Counted from the first letter of the stretch, positions 18,346 to 27,930 are shown. The stretch is DNA of 57,200 nucleotides from Candidatus Aminicenantota bacterium (GCA_016927475.1 JAFGMO010000051.1:1-57200); one strand, 5' to 3'. Notes: generated by a model not told the origin, from the letters alone. Numbers and translations: made by a program.

Positions 18346-18885
18346 TTGGGCGTATCTGTTTTATGTCCACAATGTCAGACGGAAAATCCTGATATGGCGC
18401 GTTTTTGCAGCAACTGCGCCGCACCGCTTCCGTCCTCTCAAAAATACCGTTCTACAAAAACCATGGAGATACCCAAAGAGGAACTCCCCACCGGATTCAC
18501 CTTCGCCGGCCGCTACCAGATTATCGAAGAGCTGGGAAAAGGCGGTATGGGCAGGGTCTATAAAGCTATTGATAAAGAAGTCAACGCCAAGGTCGCCCTG
18601 AAGCTCATCAAACCCGAGATCGCGTCGGATAAAAAGACCATCGAGCGGTTCCGGAACGAGCTCAAAATCGCCCGGGATATCACGCATAAAAATGTCTGCC
18701 GCATGTATGACCTAAACAAAGAGAAAGGTTCCTACTACATCACCATGGAGTATGTTCCCGGCGAGGACTTGAGAAGCTTTATTTGCAGATCAGGACAGTA
18801 TGAGGTGCCTGGAAAAAGATAAAGGAAACCGCTTTCAGAGCGACGAGCAGGTCCGCTCCGCAAGGAAAACGCTTAAAGGTAATCT
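18346..18885 (+). pseudogene. Serine/threonine protein kinase gene with internal deletion
   Basis: The frame from TTG 18346 encodes a zinc ribbon (CPQCQTENPDMARFCSNCAA). It continues with the N-lobe of a PknB-type kinase: GKGGMGRVYKAID glycine loop, VALKLIKPE with the ATP lysine, and YYITMEYVPGEDLRSFI hinge. After RSGQ (about 18798) the frame ends in eight alien codons. In another frame, right after the break, lies CLEKDKGNRFQSDEQVRSA (about 18804-18865), which is the typical end of the same kinase domain. The catalytic loop (HRDLKPxN), DFG and most of the C-lobe are therefore deleted and the frame is shifted. The product cannot be an active kinase. The tail runs into the end of the neighbouring ankyrin gene. 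Confidence 0.85.
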
Positions 18886-18890
18886 TCCTA

Positions 18891-20513
18891 TTACTTATTC
18901 TTCCCGTTGTAGAAAAAACTATCGCCGCTGTTTCGAGCACAATGATAGTTAGTACCTGATCGTGTGACTCCATCCTTTTTGACAAATTCTTCATACATAT
19001 ATTCGTGGCCTCCGGCATGCATAGGGAAAAAAGCGCCGGGTTTAAGATGATCCAATGTATAGACGATACCTTTCTTAATGGTTCCTTCATCCTGGAAACC
19101 GCATCCCGTAATAGGCATAAAGATCATATCCGGTTTTATTCCTAATCCTGCTAAATAATCGATCTCTATCCTGAATGGTCCGTTTACGTCTTCTGCTTTA
19201 TTAGCATGATCACCGGCATGAAAGAGAACCAGCCCATCCACTGAAACGATAAAGCCGACGCCTTCATCCGTAGACTTGATGGTTATGATCTCCATATCAT
19301 CGATCTTTTTTCTCTCTCTTGGTTTTATGGCGGTATGATCCGGCGCATTTTTTGCTTCAAAGCCAAGAATGAAGGTTATATTTTTTAATGAATCCTTCCA
19401 TTTAAATATGGAAGGATTGAAATGGTCATTGTGTGCGTGGGTTACAAAAACATAAACATGCTGACCTTTGATCTCTTCCGGATTAATATTTCCATTTGCT
19501 AAAAGCGGCTCATCAGGTCCTGAACCCATCGGAGCATAATCAAAAACAAGAAACTTGTTTTTCGTTTTTATTGCCCAGCCGGCCCCTCCAAGATACCAGA
19601 CAACAGCATCACCATTCCTAACATTTTTTTTCAAATATGGAGATATGCCATAGTTTTTTTCAATGCCTTCTGCTGAAGATCCGTAAGAGATCAGGTGATC
19701 GGTTATATTTTTATGGCCGTATTTTGCAGCATATTCGACGGGGGTTTTGTTTTTATAATCTTTGGCATTCACATCAAGTCCATTATGAAGAAAAATTTCA
19801 ACCATTTTTTTTATGCCCTTCAAGGCAGCCAGATGGAGATAAGTCCGGCGTGTGTTTTTTTCTATAAAGCCGGTTGATGCCCCTCTTGAAACCAATAGAT
19901 TTACAGATTCACTTTTTCCCATAGAAACAGCAAAATAAAGAGGAGTTACACCGTTTTCCATGGTTGCCTCAATATCTGCACCTCGAGAAAGCAATAGTTC
20001 AACCATTTCTTTATTACCCAAAGCTGTTGCAGCATGAAGAAGTGTTATCCCGGTTTGAAATCTTTCATTTACATCCTGGCCGTTATCCAGGATCGGTTCG
20101 ATCATATCAGGTAAACCGGTAAACATTGCGGCTACGATAACCGGCATGTTCTCTTTGTTCTTTATATTCACATCTGCTCCCTTTTCCAGCAAGATTTTTG
20201 CAGTTTCTTTTTGCCTTTGGAATACAGCACTGAGCAGAGGAGTGTTTCCCAGTTGATCTTGAGCGTTGATGTCCGATTTTTGATCAATCAGGTATATCAC
20301 AATGTCTCTATGCCCTTTTTCAGCTGCCACATGTAGCGGAGTTTTTCCATTCTCCAATTTCGCATGCGCTTGATCCGGACTGCTGCTGACAATCTTCTTT
20401 ACCTGTGACAGATCGCCTTTAAGGACGGCATCATGAATATCAGCAGCTGAGGCTGAAAACACAAAAAGAAAAAAAAGCACTATGACCAAAAGGACTAATT
20501 TTTTGAATTCCAT
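18891..20513 (-). CDS. Exported ankyrin-repeat / metallo-beta-lactamase-fold fusion protein
   Basis: The 540-aa product begins with a signal peptide (KLVLLVIVLFFLFVFSASAA). Residues about 25-300 form about eight ankyrin repeats (NGKTPLHVAAEKGHRDIVIY, GNTPLLSAVFQRQKETAKIL, NGVTPLYFAVSMGKSESVNL). Residues about 310-540 form an UlaG-like metallo-beta-lactamase domain. It has the metal site HAHNDH, the downstream histidine and aspartate in LFHAGDHANKAED, and the final His in FFPMHAGGHEYMYEE. The substrate is unknown; ankyrin repeats suggest protein binding in the periplasm. GGAGG lies just upstream of ATG 20513. It is divergent to the LytS gene, with a 186-nt gap. Confidence 0.88.
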   Translation of the reverse strand: MEFKKLVLLVIVLFFLFVFSASAADIHDAVLKGDLSQVKKIVSSSPDQAHAKLENGKTPLHVAAEKGHRDIVIYLIDQKSDINAQDQLGNTPLLSAVFQRQKETAKILLEKGADVNIKNKENMPVIVAAMFTGLPDMIEPILDNGQDVNERFQTGITLLHAATALGNKEMVELLLSRGADIEATMENGVTPLYFAVSMGKSESVNLLVSRGASTGFIEKNTRRTYLHLAALKGIKKMVEIFLHNGLDVNAKDYKNKTPVEYAAKYGHKNITDHLISYGSSAEGIEKNYGISPYLKKNVRNGDAVVWYLGGAGWAIKTKNKFLVFDYAPMGSGPDEPLLANGNINPEEIKGQHVYVFVTHAHNDHFNPSIFKWKDSLKNITFILGFEAKNAPDHTAIKPRERKKIDDMEIITIKSTDEGVGFIVSVDGLVLFHAGDHANKAEDVNGPFRIEIDYLAGLGIKPDMIFMPITGCGFQDEGTIKKGIVYTLDHLKPGAFFPMHAGGHEYMYEEFVKKDGVTRSGTNYHCARNSGDSFFYNGKNK

Positions 20514-20699
20514 AACTTCCTCCTAAACTTCTTTTATTGGTTTTGAGGTTTTTATAACCGTCACACTGTTAATATACTATTTTAAGAGGGAGGATTTACC
20601 ATCGAATGTATGAACCTCGGAAAATAATGGATGAACCCCCAAAAAAAATGGATCAACGATTCTTGAAAATAAGAAGAAATTAACATTTAATGTATGTAA

Positions 20700-21761
20700 A
20701 TGTTTTTTCGTTCGATAAAACAAAAAATGAATAAAATACTGACCTCCCGAATAAGTATCCATGCATATATCTGGCTTTTCCTTTTTTTCTTCTTCGCACT
20801 AACCTCAAATCCAAAAGAAAGCGGGATTTCTTTATGGGGGAGGATTTCGTTTGGTTTAACCTATGTAGGAACGGCATTCTTTCCCGTCTACACGCATTTT
20901 TTTATTTTAGAAAAATTTTTTTACCGGAAAAAATTTTTGATATATACACTTCTGCTGCTGGTAACTGTTTTAGGTTTTTCCTATTTAACTTTTATTTTTT
21001 TAGGCTTTTTAGAAAAAAATCCCAATTATGTTATTACAATCATCTTAACTGTTTTTATGATTCTGGTTGCCACATCATTAAAAATACTCAAGGATAATGT
21101 TTCTCAAAGATTTCTTCTGCAGGAGATAAAAGCCAAGCAGATGCAGACCGAGCTGAATCTTTTAAAAGCCCAGATAAATCCCCATTTTCTTTTTAACACC
21201 TTGAACAATTTATATGGTTTGGCACGTAAGCAGGAAAAAGCTGTAGCAGACGGAATAGCGCATTTATCCCATCTGATGCGGTATATGATCTACGAAAGCG
21301 AAGTTGATGAGATTCATCTTGAAAAAGAGATCCAGCAGATCGAAAGGATCATCGATCTGCAAAAACTGCGTTTTTCAAAAGAGGATAATATAACGATTGA
21401 CTTTGAAATGGAAGGTAACGTGAAGAGTATCCGGATTCCCCCTATGCTTTTGATCCCCTTTGTAGAAAATGCCTTCAAACACGGTATAAGTCTTAAGTTT
21501 CCCTCGTTTATCCGTATTAAAATAAAATCCAGCGCTAATAATGCAATGTATTTTTCTATAAGGAACAGCATACACAAGCAGATTAATGTCAATGGGGATA
21601 AGAATTCAGGTATGGGATTACATAATGTTAAAAGACGTCTGGAGCTTCTTTTTCCCGAACAGCATGAACTATTGGTGCGGCGATCAGAGAATGAATTTTT
21701 TGTAGAACTGATTATTAAAGATATTGCCAGGAAACAAAATGAGATGCCTTTTAATAGATGA
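20700..21761 (+). CDS. LytS/YehU-type sensor histidine kinase
   Basis: This 353-aa protein has four N-terminal membrane helices (residues about 15-145). A coiled linker follows, then the His_kinase domain with the hallmark LLKAQINPHFLFNTLNNLYGLARK; the His in NPHFLFN is the phosphorylation site. The ATPase half has PPMLLIPFVENAFKHGI (N-box) and NSGMGLHNVKRRLELLF (G-box). ATG 20727 (MNKILTSR) is an alternative start; neither has a clear ribosome site. The 3' end overlaps the response regulator gene by 23 nt, so the two are translationally coupled. Confidence 0.9.
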   Translation: MFFRSIKQKMNKILTSRISIHAYIWLFLFFFFALTSNPKESGISLWGRISFGLTYVGTAFFPVYTHFFILEKFFYRKKFLIYTLLLLVTVLGFSYLTFIFLGFLEKNPNYVITIILTVFMILVATSLKILKDNVSQRFLLQEIKAKQMQTELNLLKAQINPHFLFNTLNNLYGLARKQEKAVADGIAHLSHLMRYMIYESEVDEIHLEKEIQQIERIIDLQKLRFSKEDNITIDFEMEGNVKSIRIPPMLLIPFVENAFKHGISLKFPSFIRIKIKSSANNAMYFSIRNSIHKQINVNGDKNSGMGLHNVKRRLELLFPEQHELLVRRSENEFFVELIIKDIARKQNEMPFNR

Positions 21762-22437
21762 TGAGCCTGTTGCCCTTGATATCCTCGCAGATTATATAAA
21801 AAAAGTTCCTTTCCTGGAATGTATAGGAAGTTTTAGGGATCCGCTCAAAGCACTCGATTTTTTGAAAGATCATAATGCAGACCTTATTTTTCTGGATATC
21901 AATATGCCTGATCTATCCGGTATGCAGTTTTTGAAATCTCTAAAAAATCAGCCGCTTGTTATCTTCACCACAGCCTATTCAAAGTATGCTCTGGAAATTT
22001 ATGATTATGATGCCGTGGACTATCTTTTAAAACCGATTGAATTTGACCGTTTTGTTAAGGCGGCCAATAAAGCTTTGGAAATGTATAATTTAGGTACGGC
22101 AGCACCCCATATTCCCGGAGTAAGAGATTTTATTCTAATAAAAAGCGGCACCAAATATTTCAAACTCAAATTCTCAGATATTCTTTATATCAAAGGAACG
22201 GGTAATTACGTAACTTTGGTCACAGAAAAAAAAGAAATAATGTACCTTTCCACCATGAAAAAAGTTTTGTCTATACTCCCTTCCGCTTTGTTTTATAGGG
22301 TACATAAGTCATATATTATCAATCTCAGCCATGTGGATCACATCCAGGATGATCGGATCAGAATAAAAGAAGAGAATATTCCTGTCGGAGAACTCTACCG
22401 TGATACGTTTTACAAGATTTTCAAAAGAGATGGTTAA
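21739..22437 (+). CDS. LytTR-family response regulator
   Basis: The receiver domain (residues about 1-115) has the acidic pair in LLIDDEP, the phospho-accepting Asp in DLIFLDINMPDLSGM, the Thr in VIFTTAYSKYALEIYDYDA and the Lys in YLLKPIEFDRF. The LytTR DNA-binding domain follows (about 130-230: FILIKSGTKYFKLKFSDILY, GNYVTLVTE, FYRVHKSYIINLSHVDHI). ATG 21739 lies inside the end of lytS with CCAGGA upstream; a TTG at 21724 would add five residues. With LytS it forms a two-component system. Its target promoters are unknown; the divergent ankyrin-MBL gene is a candidate by position. Confidence 0.92.
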   Translation: MRCLLIDDEPVALDILADYIKKVPFLECIGSFRDPLKALDFLKDHNADLIFLDINMPDLSGMQFLKSLKNQPLVIFTTAYSKYALEIYDYDAVDYLLKPIEFDRFVKAANKALEMYNLGTAAPHIPGVRDFILIKSGTKYFKLKFSDILYIKGTGNYVTLVTEKKEIMYLSTMKKVLSILPSALFYRVHKSYIINLSHVDHIQDDRIRIKEENIPVGELYRDTFYKIFKRDG

Positions 22438-22527
22438 CCTGATTATTATAAAGTTTTGATGATATCACAAGCGAGATTATGCATAAGATTGTGCATGATC
22501 TACGTGGAGAAGGATATAGTGATCGTT

Positions 22528-22554
22528 CCAAAAGGGGGAACCGCTCCCTTTTGG
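22528..22554. terminator. Hairpin between convergent genes
   Basis: CCAAAAGGG (22528-22536) pairs with CCCTTTTGG (22546-22554), a 9-bp perfect stem between the convergent LytTR and cyanophycinase genes. A T run (22563-22569) follows on the plus strand after a short gap. It is probably a bidirectional terminator. Confidence 0.5.
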
Positions 22555-22559
22555 CCGGT

Positions 22560-23444
22560 TTACTTTTTTTCGATGGGTTTGACACATTCCAGGGGCTGGA
22601 AGGTGCGCACCGGACGAACGGCCTTCCTGGTTTTAAGGTCAAAGCGGTCGCCCGGCGCCAGAAAACAAAAGGCTCCCGAAGGGGGGATGTGGCTGTTGCT
22701 GTCGTAGATGGCTACGTATCCCTGCCCGATGACCTCAAAGCGGTCTCCGTTGACGACGATGGCCGTATCCTCGTCAATGCCGATACCCAGCAGGGCGGGG
22801 AAAGCTTCCATCACTTCCAGCATATCGAACTGCCGGTTGCGCTTGAGAAGGTGCTGGTCGATGCCCGTGTCCTTGAGGAATCCCAAACCTTCAGTATGGT
22901 CGCCCATCATGATGGTGTTGGTTTTGGTATCCCCCCGGACCAGGTAGGATCCTTGAATGGTGGCACCCGCCGACGACCCGCCGATAACACCTCCGCGATC
23001 CAACAGGGCGAACAATTCTTTATGTGTTCTGGTATTCAGGTAGGAATCTGCCAGCCGCCACTGGCGTCCCCCGCCGAAAAAAACACCGCCCGCTTTAGTG
23101 ATGGGCTCGACAAATTTTTCGCTGTCTGCTGTGGAACGCTCATAGGTGTGTAGAACGACCAGGTTTTTGAATCCCGCTTCCCGGAAGCGGCGAAGACCCC
23201 TCCAGTTCTGGTCGTAGTGGTCGGCACCTCCGGCTGTGGGAATAACGACCACGAGGGCTTCCGGACCTCCGGCCAGCTCCATGAAACGCTCCAGAATGGC
23301 CGGATCGTGCATGGCGCCCCCGATAATAACCAAGCTGCCCTTTTCCGGTACGACCTCCGTAGAGCAGAGAGCGGGTGTTTGTCCCGCGCTTAGCATAAGG
23401 ATAAGCGTGGCTAAAACAAAAAAAAGCGGTCTTTTTTTCGGCAT
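22560..23444 (-). CDS. Exported cyanophycinase-like peptidase (S51)
   Basis: The start ATG 23444 is set by TAGGAGGAC 6 nt upstream. A signal peptide follows (MPKKRPLFFVLATLILMLSA...ALC). The S51 fold shows GSLVIIGGAMHDPAILERF at the front, VVVIPTAGGADHYDQN, the turn FFGGGRQWRLADSY and the nucleophile serine in GVIGGSSAGATIQGS, all standard for cyanophycinases. Family members cleave beta-aspartyl links in the storage polymer cyanophycin or related isoaspartyl dipeptides. Being exported and without a cyanophycin synthetase here, it more likely feeds on external material. The SIS-domain gene lies 82 nt upstream on the same strand. Confidence 0.9.
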   Translation of the reverse strand: MPKKRPLFFVLATLILMLSAGQTPALCSTEVVPEKGSLVIIGGAMHDPAILERFMELAGGPEALVVVIPTAGGADHYDQNWRGLRRFREAGFKNLVVLHTYERSTADSEKFVEPITKAGGVFFGGGRQWRLADSYLNTRTHKELFALLDRGGVIGGSSAGATIQGSYLVRGDTKTNTIMMGDHTEGLGFLKDTGIDQHLLKRNRQFDMLEVMEAFPALLGIGIDEDTAIVVNGDRFEVIGQGYVAIYDSNSHIPPSGAFCFLAPGDRFDLKTRKAVRPVRTFQPLECVKPIEKK

Positions 23445-23526
23445 GTCTTTAGTCCTCCTATGTGATGTTTTGTACATTTTATTATTTGAAGGAGCATTTG
23501 CGGCCCAGGTATTTGCTGCGGATAAA

Positions 23527-25587
23527 TCATAAACGTCCTATTTCCTCCAGATACCCTTCGAGCCCTCCCAATTTTAGGGCGATGGACAGGATTTCAGGCC
23601 AGTCCACGTTCCGGCTGTAGCGGAGAGATTCCAGGATGCGAATGACGGCCAGCTCCACTTCGCTTATCTCGCTTGTTTCGTCTCCCTCAGCTTCCGTAAA
23701 AGCCAGGGCATCATACAGGACGGCGTTCGCCTGGCTATCGGTAAGCGTTTTTATGCCGGTTTGGGCGAATGGCCCTTCCTTCAGCGAGAGAGCGTCGTTG
23801 ACATGGGTTTGTAAAAGATGGGTAGCCCGGCCGATGAGCTTAAGGTTGCTCGGGTTAACGTCGGTCATGGTGTTCCCCGTAACTCTTCCCAGACCGGCCA
23901 TAACCGCCGTCGAGTGGGCGTTAAGCAGAAGTTTGAGCGCCGTCCGGAGTTCGAGGCCCAGAGGATCGAAAGAGGGGCCGCTTAAAGAGACGGAAACCAC
24001 GACGTCTTTGCCGGGCTTAAGGGGAAGATATCTCGCTGCCGCTTCCATGTGCTCCCGGCTGTAGGAGCCGATGAGGATCAAAGCCAATCGTCCTTTTTTT
24101 TCTGCGATAAAGCGGACGAAACGGGAAAAAGCGGAGCTTGCATCTTTAAGCGCATCGATTTCCTCATCCAGGCAGACGGCGACGCCCAAATCACCTTCTT
24201 CCGGAGGACAAAATGAAATGTTTTTTTGGGAGAAAGAAAAATCATACAAATCTTCCTGGCCGGTTCCAGCAGAGGCCAGGCTTTTAAGGGCCGCATCTTT
24301 CAGGTAGGGATCGTCGATCTTTTCTTGAAACGCGGGGCGGTAAAAACTCTCATCGAGTCCCCGAAAGTTACGGCCCAGCAGCATCCGCCAGGCCTGTTTG
24401 TGGTCTTTGGCGTCCGTCCAGACGCGGAACCGGCATTTCGGTTTTTTTTCGCGGACCGAATCCAGGGGATAAAGATGAAAGGTGGGGCTGCGCTCCGCAC
24501 AGTCGACGAACACGGTCACAAGGGCTTTTTCGGCGAAATAAAAAGTTCTTTTTCCCTTTCGGTAAGTTTCCGTCTCCAGACTGGTCAAACGGGAAATCTG
24601 TTCGTTAGAAGCTGAAACCGCCTCAAGTAACATGTCAAACGACCGAAGCCGTTGGCTGATATCGTAGGGATGGGCAAATCCCAATCGCTGCAGCTCTTTA
24701 TCCGTTAAAATGTCCTTAAGGGCTGTGTGGATACCGGCCTCCAGAATAGTCCCCATGACAAACGTTTCAGACGTGGCGGCCTGCATTCGGGTAGAGCCCG
24801 TTATAGCCTGGGGGCCTGTCGTTAAGTTGATTTTCGTGATCCCGGGATCTTCGAGGATGGTCCGGCTTCTGGCAAAGGGCAGCAGTACCTTGTCCGGGTT
24901 GTTGTAGAGAAAAAAGACGTGTTTGGAAGCTTCTTCGATTTCTCTCTCTGAAGAACGGCCCCAAATCCTGCGGGCGGCACGGACCGCCCCGATGACCGAG
25001 GAGGTTTCACCGCCTTCGGTGATGCCGAAAAGAACGTCTCCTTTGCTGAAACCATGGTCCGCGAGTTGAAGCGTTCCGACAAGCTCCAGGTCCTCGAATC
25101 CCTCTAGAGCGCTGATGAGAGCCCGGTCGCCGCCGGTCATTTCACCTATGAGACGGTCCTCGATGTTTTCCGGTAGGCGGTCTTTGAACCGGACCCAGGC
25201 TGTATCGGATTTAAACTTTTTCCAGAAGGGACGCCACAGCGCACTTTCCATCTGCTTGGCCAGCCGTCCCGTTGATCCGCAGCCGTAAACGAAAATTATT
25301 TTTCCGTCACGAACGGCTTGGGTAACGGCCTGGGCTGCTTTTTCGAGAAGGGATGTATCTCCGGCCAGGCATTCGAACATGCGGGATATATCTTTGTCGA
25401 CAGAAAAGAGCTGGGATAATCCTTCAGGAATATCTTTTTTGACGACCGAACTCAGATGCCGCGTTTTATGGTGGCGCCCTTCCGTGACCAAATGATGTAG
25501 TTGGAATGCCTTCTTGTTTTTGACGTAATCGAGAGACCTGGGGGAAGGACGGATATCCAAGAGGGATAAGATGTTCTTAGCGGGCAT
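23527..25587 (-). CDS. Double-SIS-domain protein related to MurQ and glucokinase regulatory protein
   Basis: This 686-aa protein contains MurQ (N-acetylmuramic acid 6-phosphate etherase) motifs spread over two halves. The first half has IIFVYGCGSTGRLAKQME, VLFGITEGGETSSVIGAV and GPQAITGSTRMQAAT. The second has AVMAGLGRVTGNTMTDVNPS followed by NLKLIGRATHLLQ, which in MurQ directly follows the STRM segment. MurQ is about 300 aa. Here about 300 residues, apparently a second SIS domain (LALILIGSYSREHMEAAARY), are inserted. This layout and size match animal glucokinase regulatory protein, which binds fructose phosphates. The role may be sugar-phosphate sensing or an etherase-like reaction. The start is ATG 25587. 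Confidence 0.75.
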   Translation of the reverse strand: MPAKNILSLLDIRPSPRSLDYVKNKKAFQLHHLVTEGRHHKTRHLSSVVKKDIPEGLSQLFSVDKDISRMFECLAGDTSLLEKAAQAVTQAVRDGKIIFVYGCGSTGRLAKQMESALWRPFWKKFKSDTAWVRFKDRLPENIEDRLIGEMTGGDRALISALEGFEDLELVGTLQLADHGFSKGDVLFGITEGGETSSVIGAVRAARRIWGRSSEREIEEASKHVFFLYNNPDKVLLPFARSRTILEDPGITKINLTTGPQAITGSTRMQAATSETFVMGTILEAGIHTALKDILTDKELQRLGFAHPYDISQRLRSFDMLLEAVSASNEQISRLTSLETETYRKGKRTFYFAEKALVTVFVDCAERSPTFHLYPLDSVREKKPKCRFRVWTDAKDHKQAWRMLLGRNFRGLDESFYRPAFQEKIDDPYLKDAALKSLASAGTGQEDLYDFSFSQKNISFCPPEEGDLGVAVCLDEEIDALKDASSAFSRFVRFIAEKKGRLALILIGSYSREHMEAAARYLPLKPGKDVVVSVSLSGPSFDPLGLELRTALKLLLNAHSTAVMAGLGRVTGNTMTDVNPSNLKLIGRATHLLQTHVNDALSLKEGPFAQTGIKTLTDSQANAVLYDALAFTEAEGDETSEISEVELAVIRILESLRYSRNVDWPEILSIALKLGGLEGYLEEIGRL

Positions 25588-25756
25588 AAATCAGGATCCT
25601 GCCCTCCATTATGCACAGGAAGGAAATATGAAACAAGTCTTCCCATGGAGGCTATCATTCATAAATTTGGCCGATATTTTCTTTCAACTGTATAAGAAAG
25701 ACGATTCTTTATTAAAATTGCTTTTAAAAATAAGTAGTTCGCATTTATTTTATCAG

Positions 25757-26161
25757 CTATTCTGCAAAGTACTGTCTAACTTTCGCCGCAATCTGGCGAT
25801 CCGTCATCTTGTCAACTGTTTCAATGCCTGTGATGCGTCCGTCCAGTTTGCTTGTTTCCAGCCGTTTCTTCAGTTCGCCCTTTGCCTCACCAGGACCAAA
25901 TATCAGAATGGATTCCGCATCATGAAGACACGCAATTACCGCCTCGTAGTAAATGTTGAGATGTGCCGTAAACGTTCTTTGGCGGCTACCATCTGCTGGC
26001 ACTTTTTGCGATTCATAGCTCCCCTTAAGAGGCGAATCACCAGAACGTTGGAGCTGTTTCTCAACCTTCGATACTATTAGTCCTATCTCTTCCCCTTTAT
26101 CCGTAACAGCCACGATAATGGCCTTCCTATGGTCAATCCATAAACCCACTTTGGTTCTCAT
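25757..26161 (-). CDS. Small eRF1/Pelota-like (baeRF-type) protein
   Basis: The start ATG 26161 has AAAGGAGAAC just upstream; the frame extends to 26188 without need. The 134-aa product begins MRTKVGLWIDHRKAIIVAV and ends with the helix-strand unit CLHDAESILIFGPGEAKGEL and GIETVDKMTDRQIAAKV. The GPGEAKxELKK segment recalls domain 2/3-like folds of bacterial eRF1 relatives, often listed as translational machinery or uncharacterised proteins. The function is unknown. A truncated slipin gene lies 18 nt beyond its upstream end on the same strand. Confidence 0.6.
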   Translation of the reverse strand: MRTKVGLWIDHRKAIIVAVTDKGEEIGLIVSKVEKQLQRSGDSPLKGSYESQKVPADGSRQRTFTAHLNIYYEAVIACLHDAESILIFGPGEAKGELKKRLETSKLDGRITGIETVDKMTDRQIAAKVRQYFAE

Positions 26162-26206
26162 CGTGTTCTCCTTTGTTATTGGCCTCACTTAACTATTAAT
26201 GTCATA

Positions 26207-26810
26207 TTAATTAGTATTCCGATGAAAATTAAAACAAGCTGAGAGCTTGAAAGTTGGAGTTCTCTTTAGTTTCTGTTTCTTATCGTTGCCTGTACTTATG
26301 TTTTTTCCTTTTTGTACGTAAAAGCTTTCAGCAAGTGGGAGAGGGAAGATGATTGTCGAATTTTGTTCGGTGGCAATTTCAGCGAGAGTGCCCAAAAACC
26401 TGAGCTGAAGTGCCTGAGGGTTTGTTGAGATGATATCTGCAGCTTTGAGTAACTTATCTGCAGCTTGATATTCACCTTCGGCATGTATAACCTTGGCTCT
26501 TCTTTCTCTTTCCGCTTCGGCTTGCTTGGCTATGGCTCTTTGCATATTTTCAGGAAGATCCACATGTTTCATTTCTACCATCTGAACCTTGATTCCCCAG
26601 GAGTCTGTGCGCCTATCGATGATTTCTTGGAGTCGAAGGTTGAGTTTCTCTCTCTCTGAGAGAAGATCATCGAGTTCAACCTCACCCAGTGTACTCCGCA
26701 ATGTTGTCTGTGCAAGTTGTGAAGTGGCATAAAGAAAATCTTGGACTACGAGGACGGCTTTTTTGGGTTCCATGACACGAAAATACAAAACAGCCTCCGT
26801 TAAGATCCCT
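26207..26810 (-). pseudogene. Slipin (stomatin-like SPFH protein), 5'-truncated
   Basis: The frame reads [40 protein letters not shown] and [20 protein letters not shown]. This is the second half of a slipin SPFH domain plus its helical tail. Complete slipins (about 250 aa) have an N-terminal membrane hairpin and about 80 more SPFH residues. These are absent: upstream of about 26810 the similarity stops ([10 protein letters not shown] then YFRV). A broken transposase starts 180 nt further on, so a rearrangement probably removed the 5' half. ATG 26774 or upstream codons could still start translation, but the product would lack its membrane anchor. Confidence 0.75.
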
Positions 26811-26986
26811 AATTTGTAAGTATTGCTTTAAATCCCACAACATCGTAATCGATTGATCCTAAACAATATCTCAGCAAATATCTCCTTGCTTACAGCAACC
26901 GCCGCCATTTGAAACGTAACATACCTGCTGTGTCTGACAACTTTTGCTCCAATCTTTATAAGTTTCACTAGCAGGCTCCTAAGCGA
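26811..26986. other. Intergenic scar between slipin remnant and transposase remnant
   Basis: No gene or clear terminal inverted repeat is seen. This stretch joins the truncated slipin to the end of the IS1380-type remnant and probably holds the rearrangement junction. Confidence 0.4.
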
Positions 26987-27930
26987 CTAATGTTTGATTT
27001 TACTCGGAAGAACCAGGCGCTGCAGAAAGTTGCCCAGATTATAGGCCAGAACAAACAAACCTAACCTCACCTGATTCGAGATGAAATGTTTGCATGAGAG
27101 CCGTGTCCAATTTAGAGCATATTTACCTTCTTTTATCCACTGCTCAGCAGAACCACGCCCATTGTAGAAACGTACGACACTCACTGCTTTGGCACTCATA
27201 TTTGTCACGATAAAACCTACCCTTGGGAACAGATCTTCCTGATGCCACTCAGCTTTCGCAACTACGCGTCGCATCTTATGCCAAGAGGCTGCTCGTTAAA
27301 TTTATAAAACCACACAACCGGCTTTCTCGAAGGACGACCAACAGGGCGAGTCAGCAGATGTTTAATCTCATTATATCAGAGATCATTTGCCGGAAAACGG
27401 ATTGCATACAGTAAACCGTTCTCTTCAAGGTATACATAAATCTCGGGCTTAGCAAATGCAGCATCACCTCGAAAGTACTTCCTGGCTTTCTTATTTTCGT
27501 ACCGCCGCACTATTGGTTCCAGCAGTTCTTTCCAGCTATCAGCGCTGTGCACATTGCCTGGACGCAACATCGCTCCTTCACATTCCCCATACTGGTTAAA
27601 GCAAAACAGAGGATGATAGCAATGGGATCCAAAATGACCATTGTATGCAGAACCTTCTTGCTCTCCATGTACCGGACTCTCTGAACTGTCCATATCAAGA
27701 ATGATTCGATGATGAGGTGACCTTTACATTGCTTTTTGAACCCAGCTTCCGTTAATTTCAGACAAACCATCAAGGTTTTTCTTCAGGGGAAGAATCTCTG
27801 TCTCGAAACGCCCAATTGTATTGATACTAGCCGCATTCTTCTTTCTTCCAGTGACAGCTCTCATGACCGGATCTACTGATAGACACTGAGCATCATTGAC
27901 ATCTTCATATCCCTGCCAGCCGGCTGTCAT
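26987..27930 (-). pseudogene. IS1380-family transposase, truncated and frameshifted
   Basis: Several frames on the minus strand give consecutive parts of one DDE transposase. They are GYEDVNDAQCLSVDPVMRAV (27724-27930), then MDSSESPVHGEQEGSAYNGH with the catalytic Asp region and AMLRPGNVHSADSWKELLEP (27376-27693), then LLTRPVGRPSRKPVVWFY (about 27300-27375), then RAASWHKMRRVVAKAEWHQE to LVLPSKIKH (26987-27300). At least two frameshifts separate them, and the N-terminal 60-70 residues are missing. The 5' break coincides with the start of the 85-bp repeat at 27926. The element is dead; no intact inverted repeats were identified. Confidence 0.88.
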
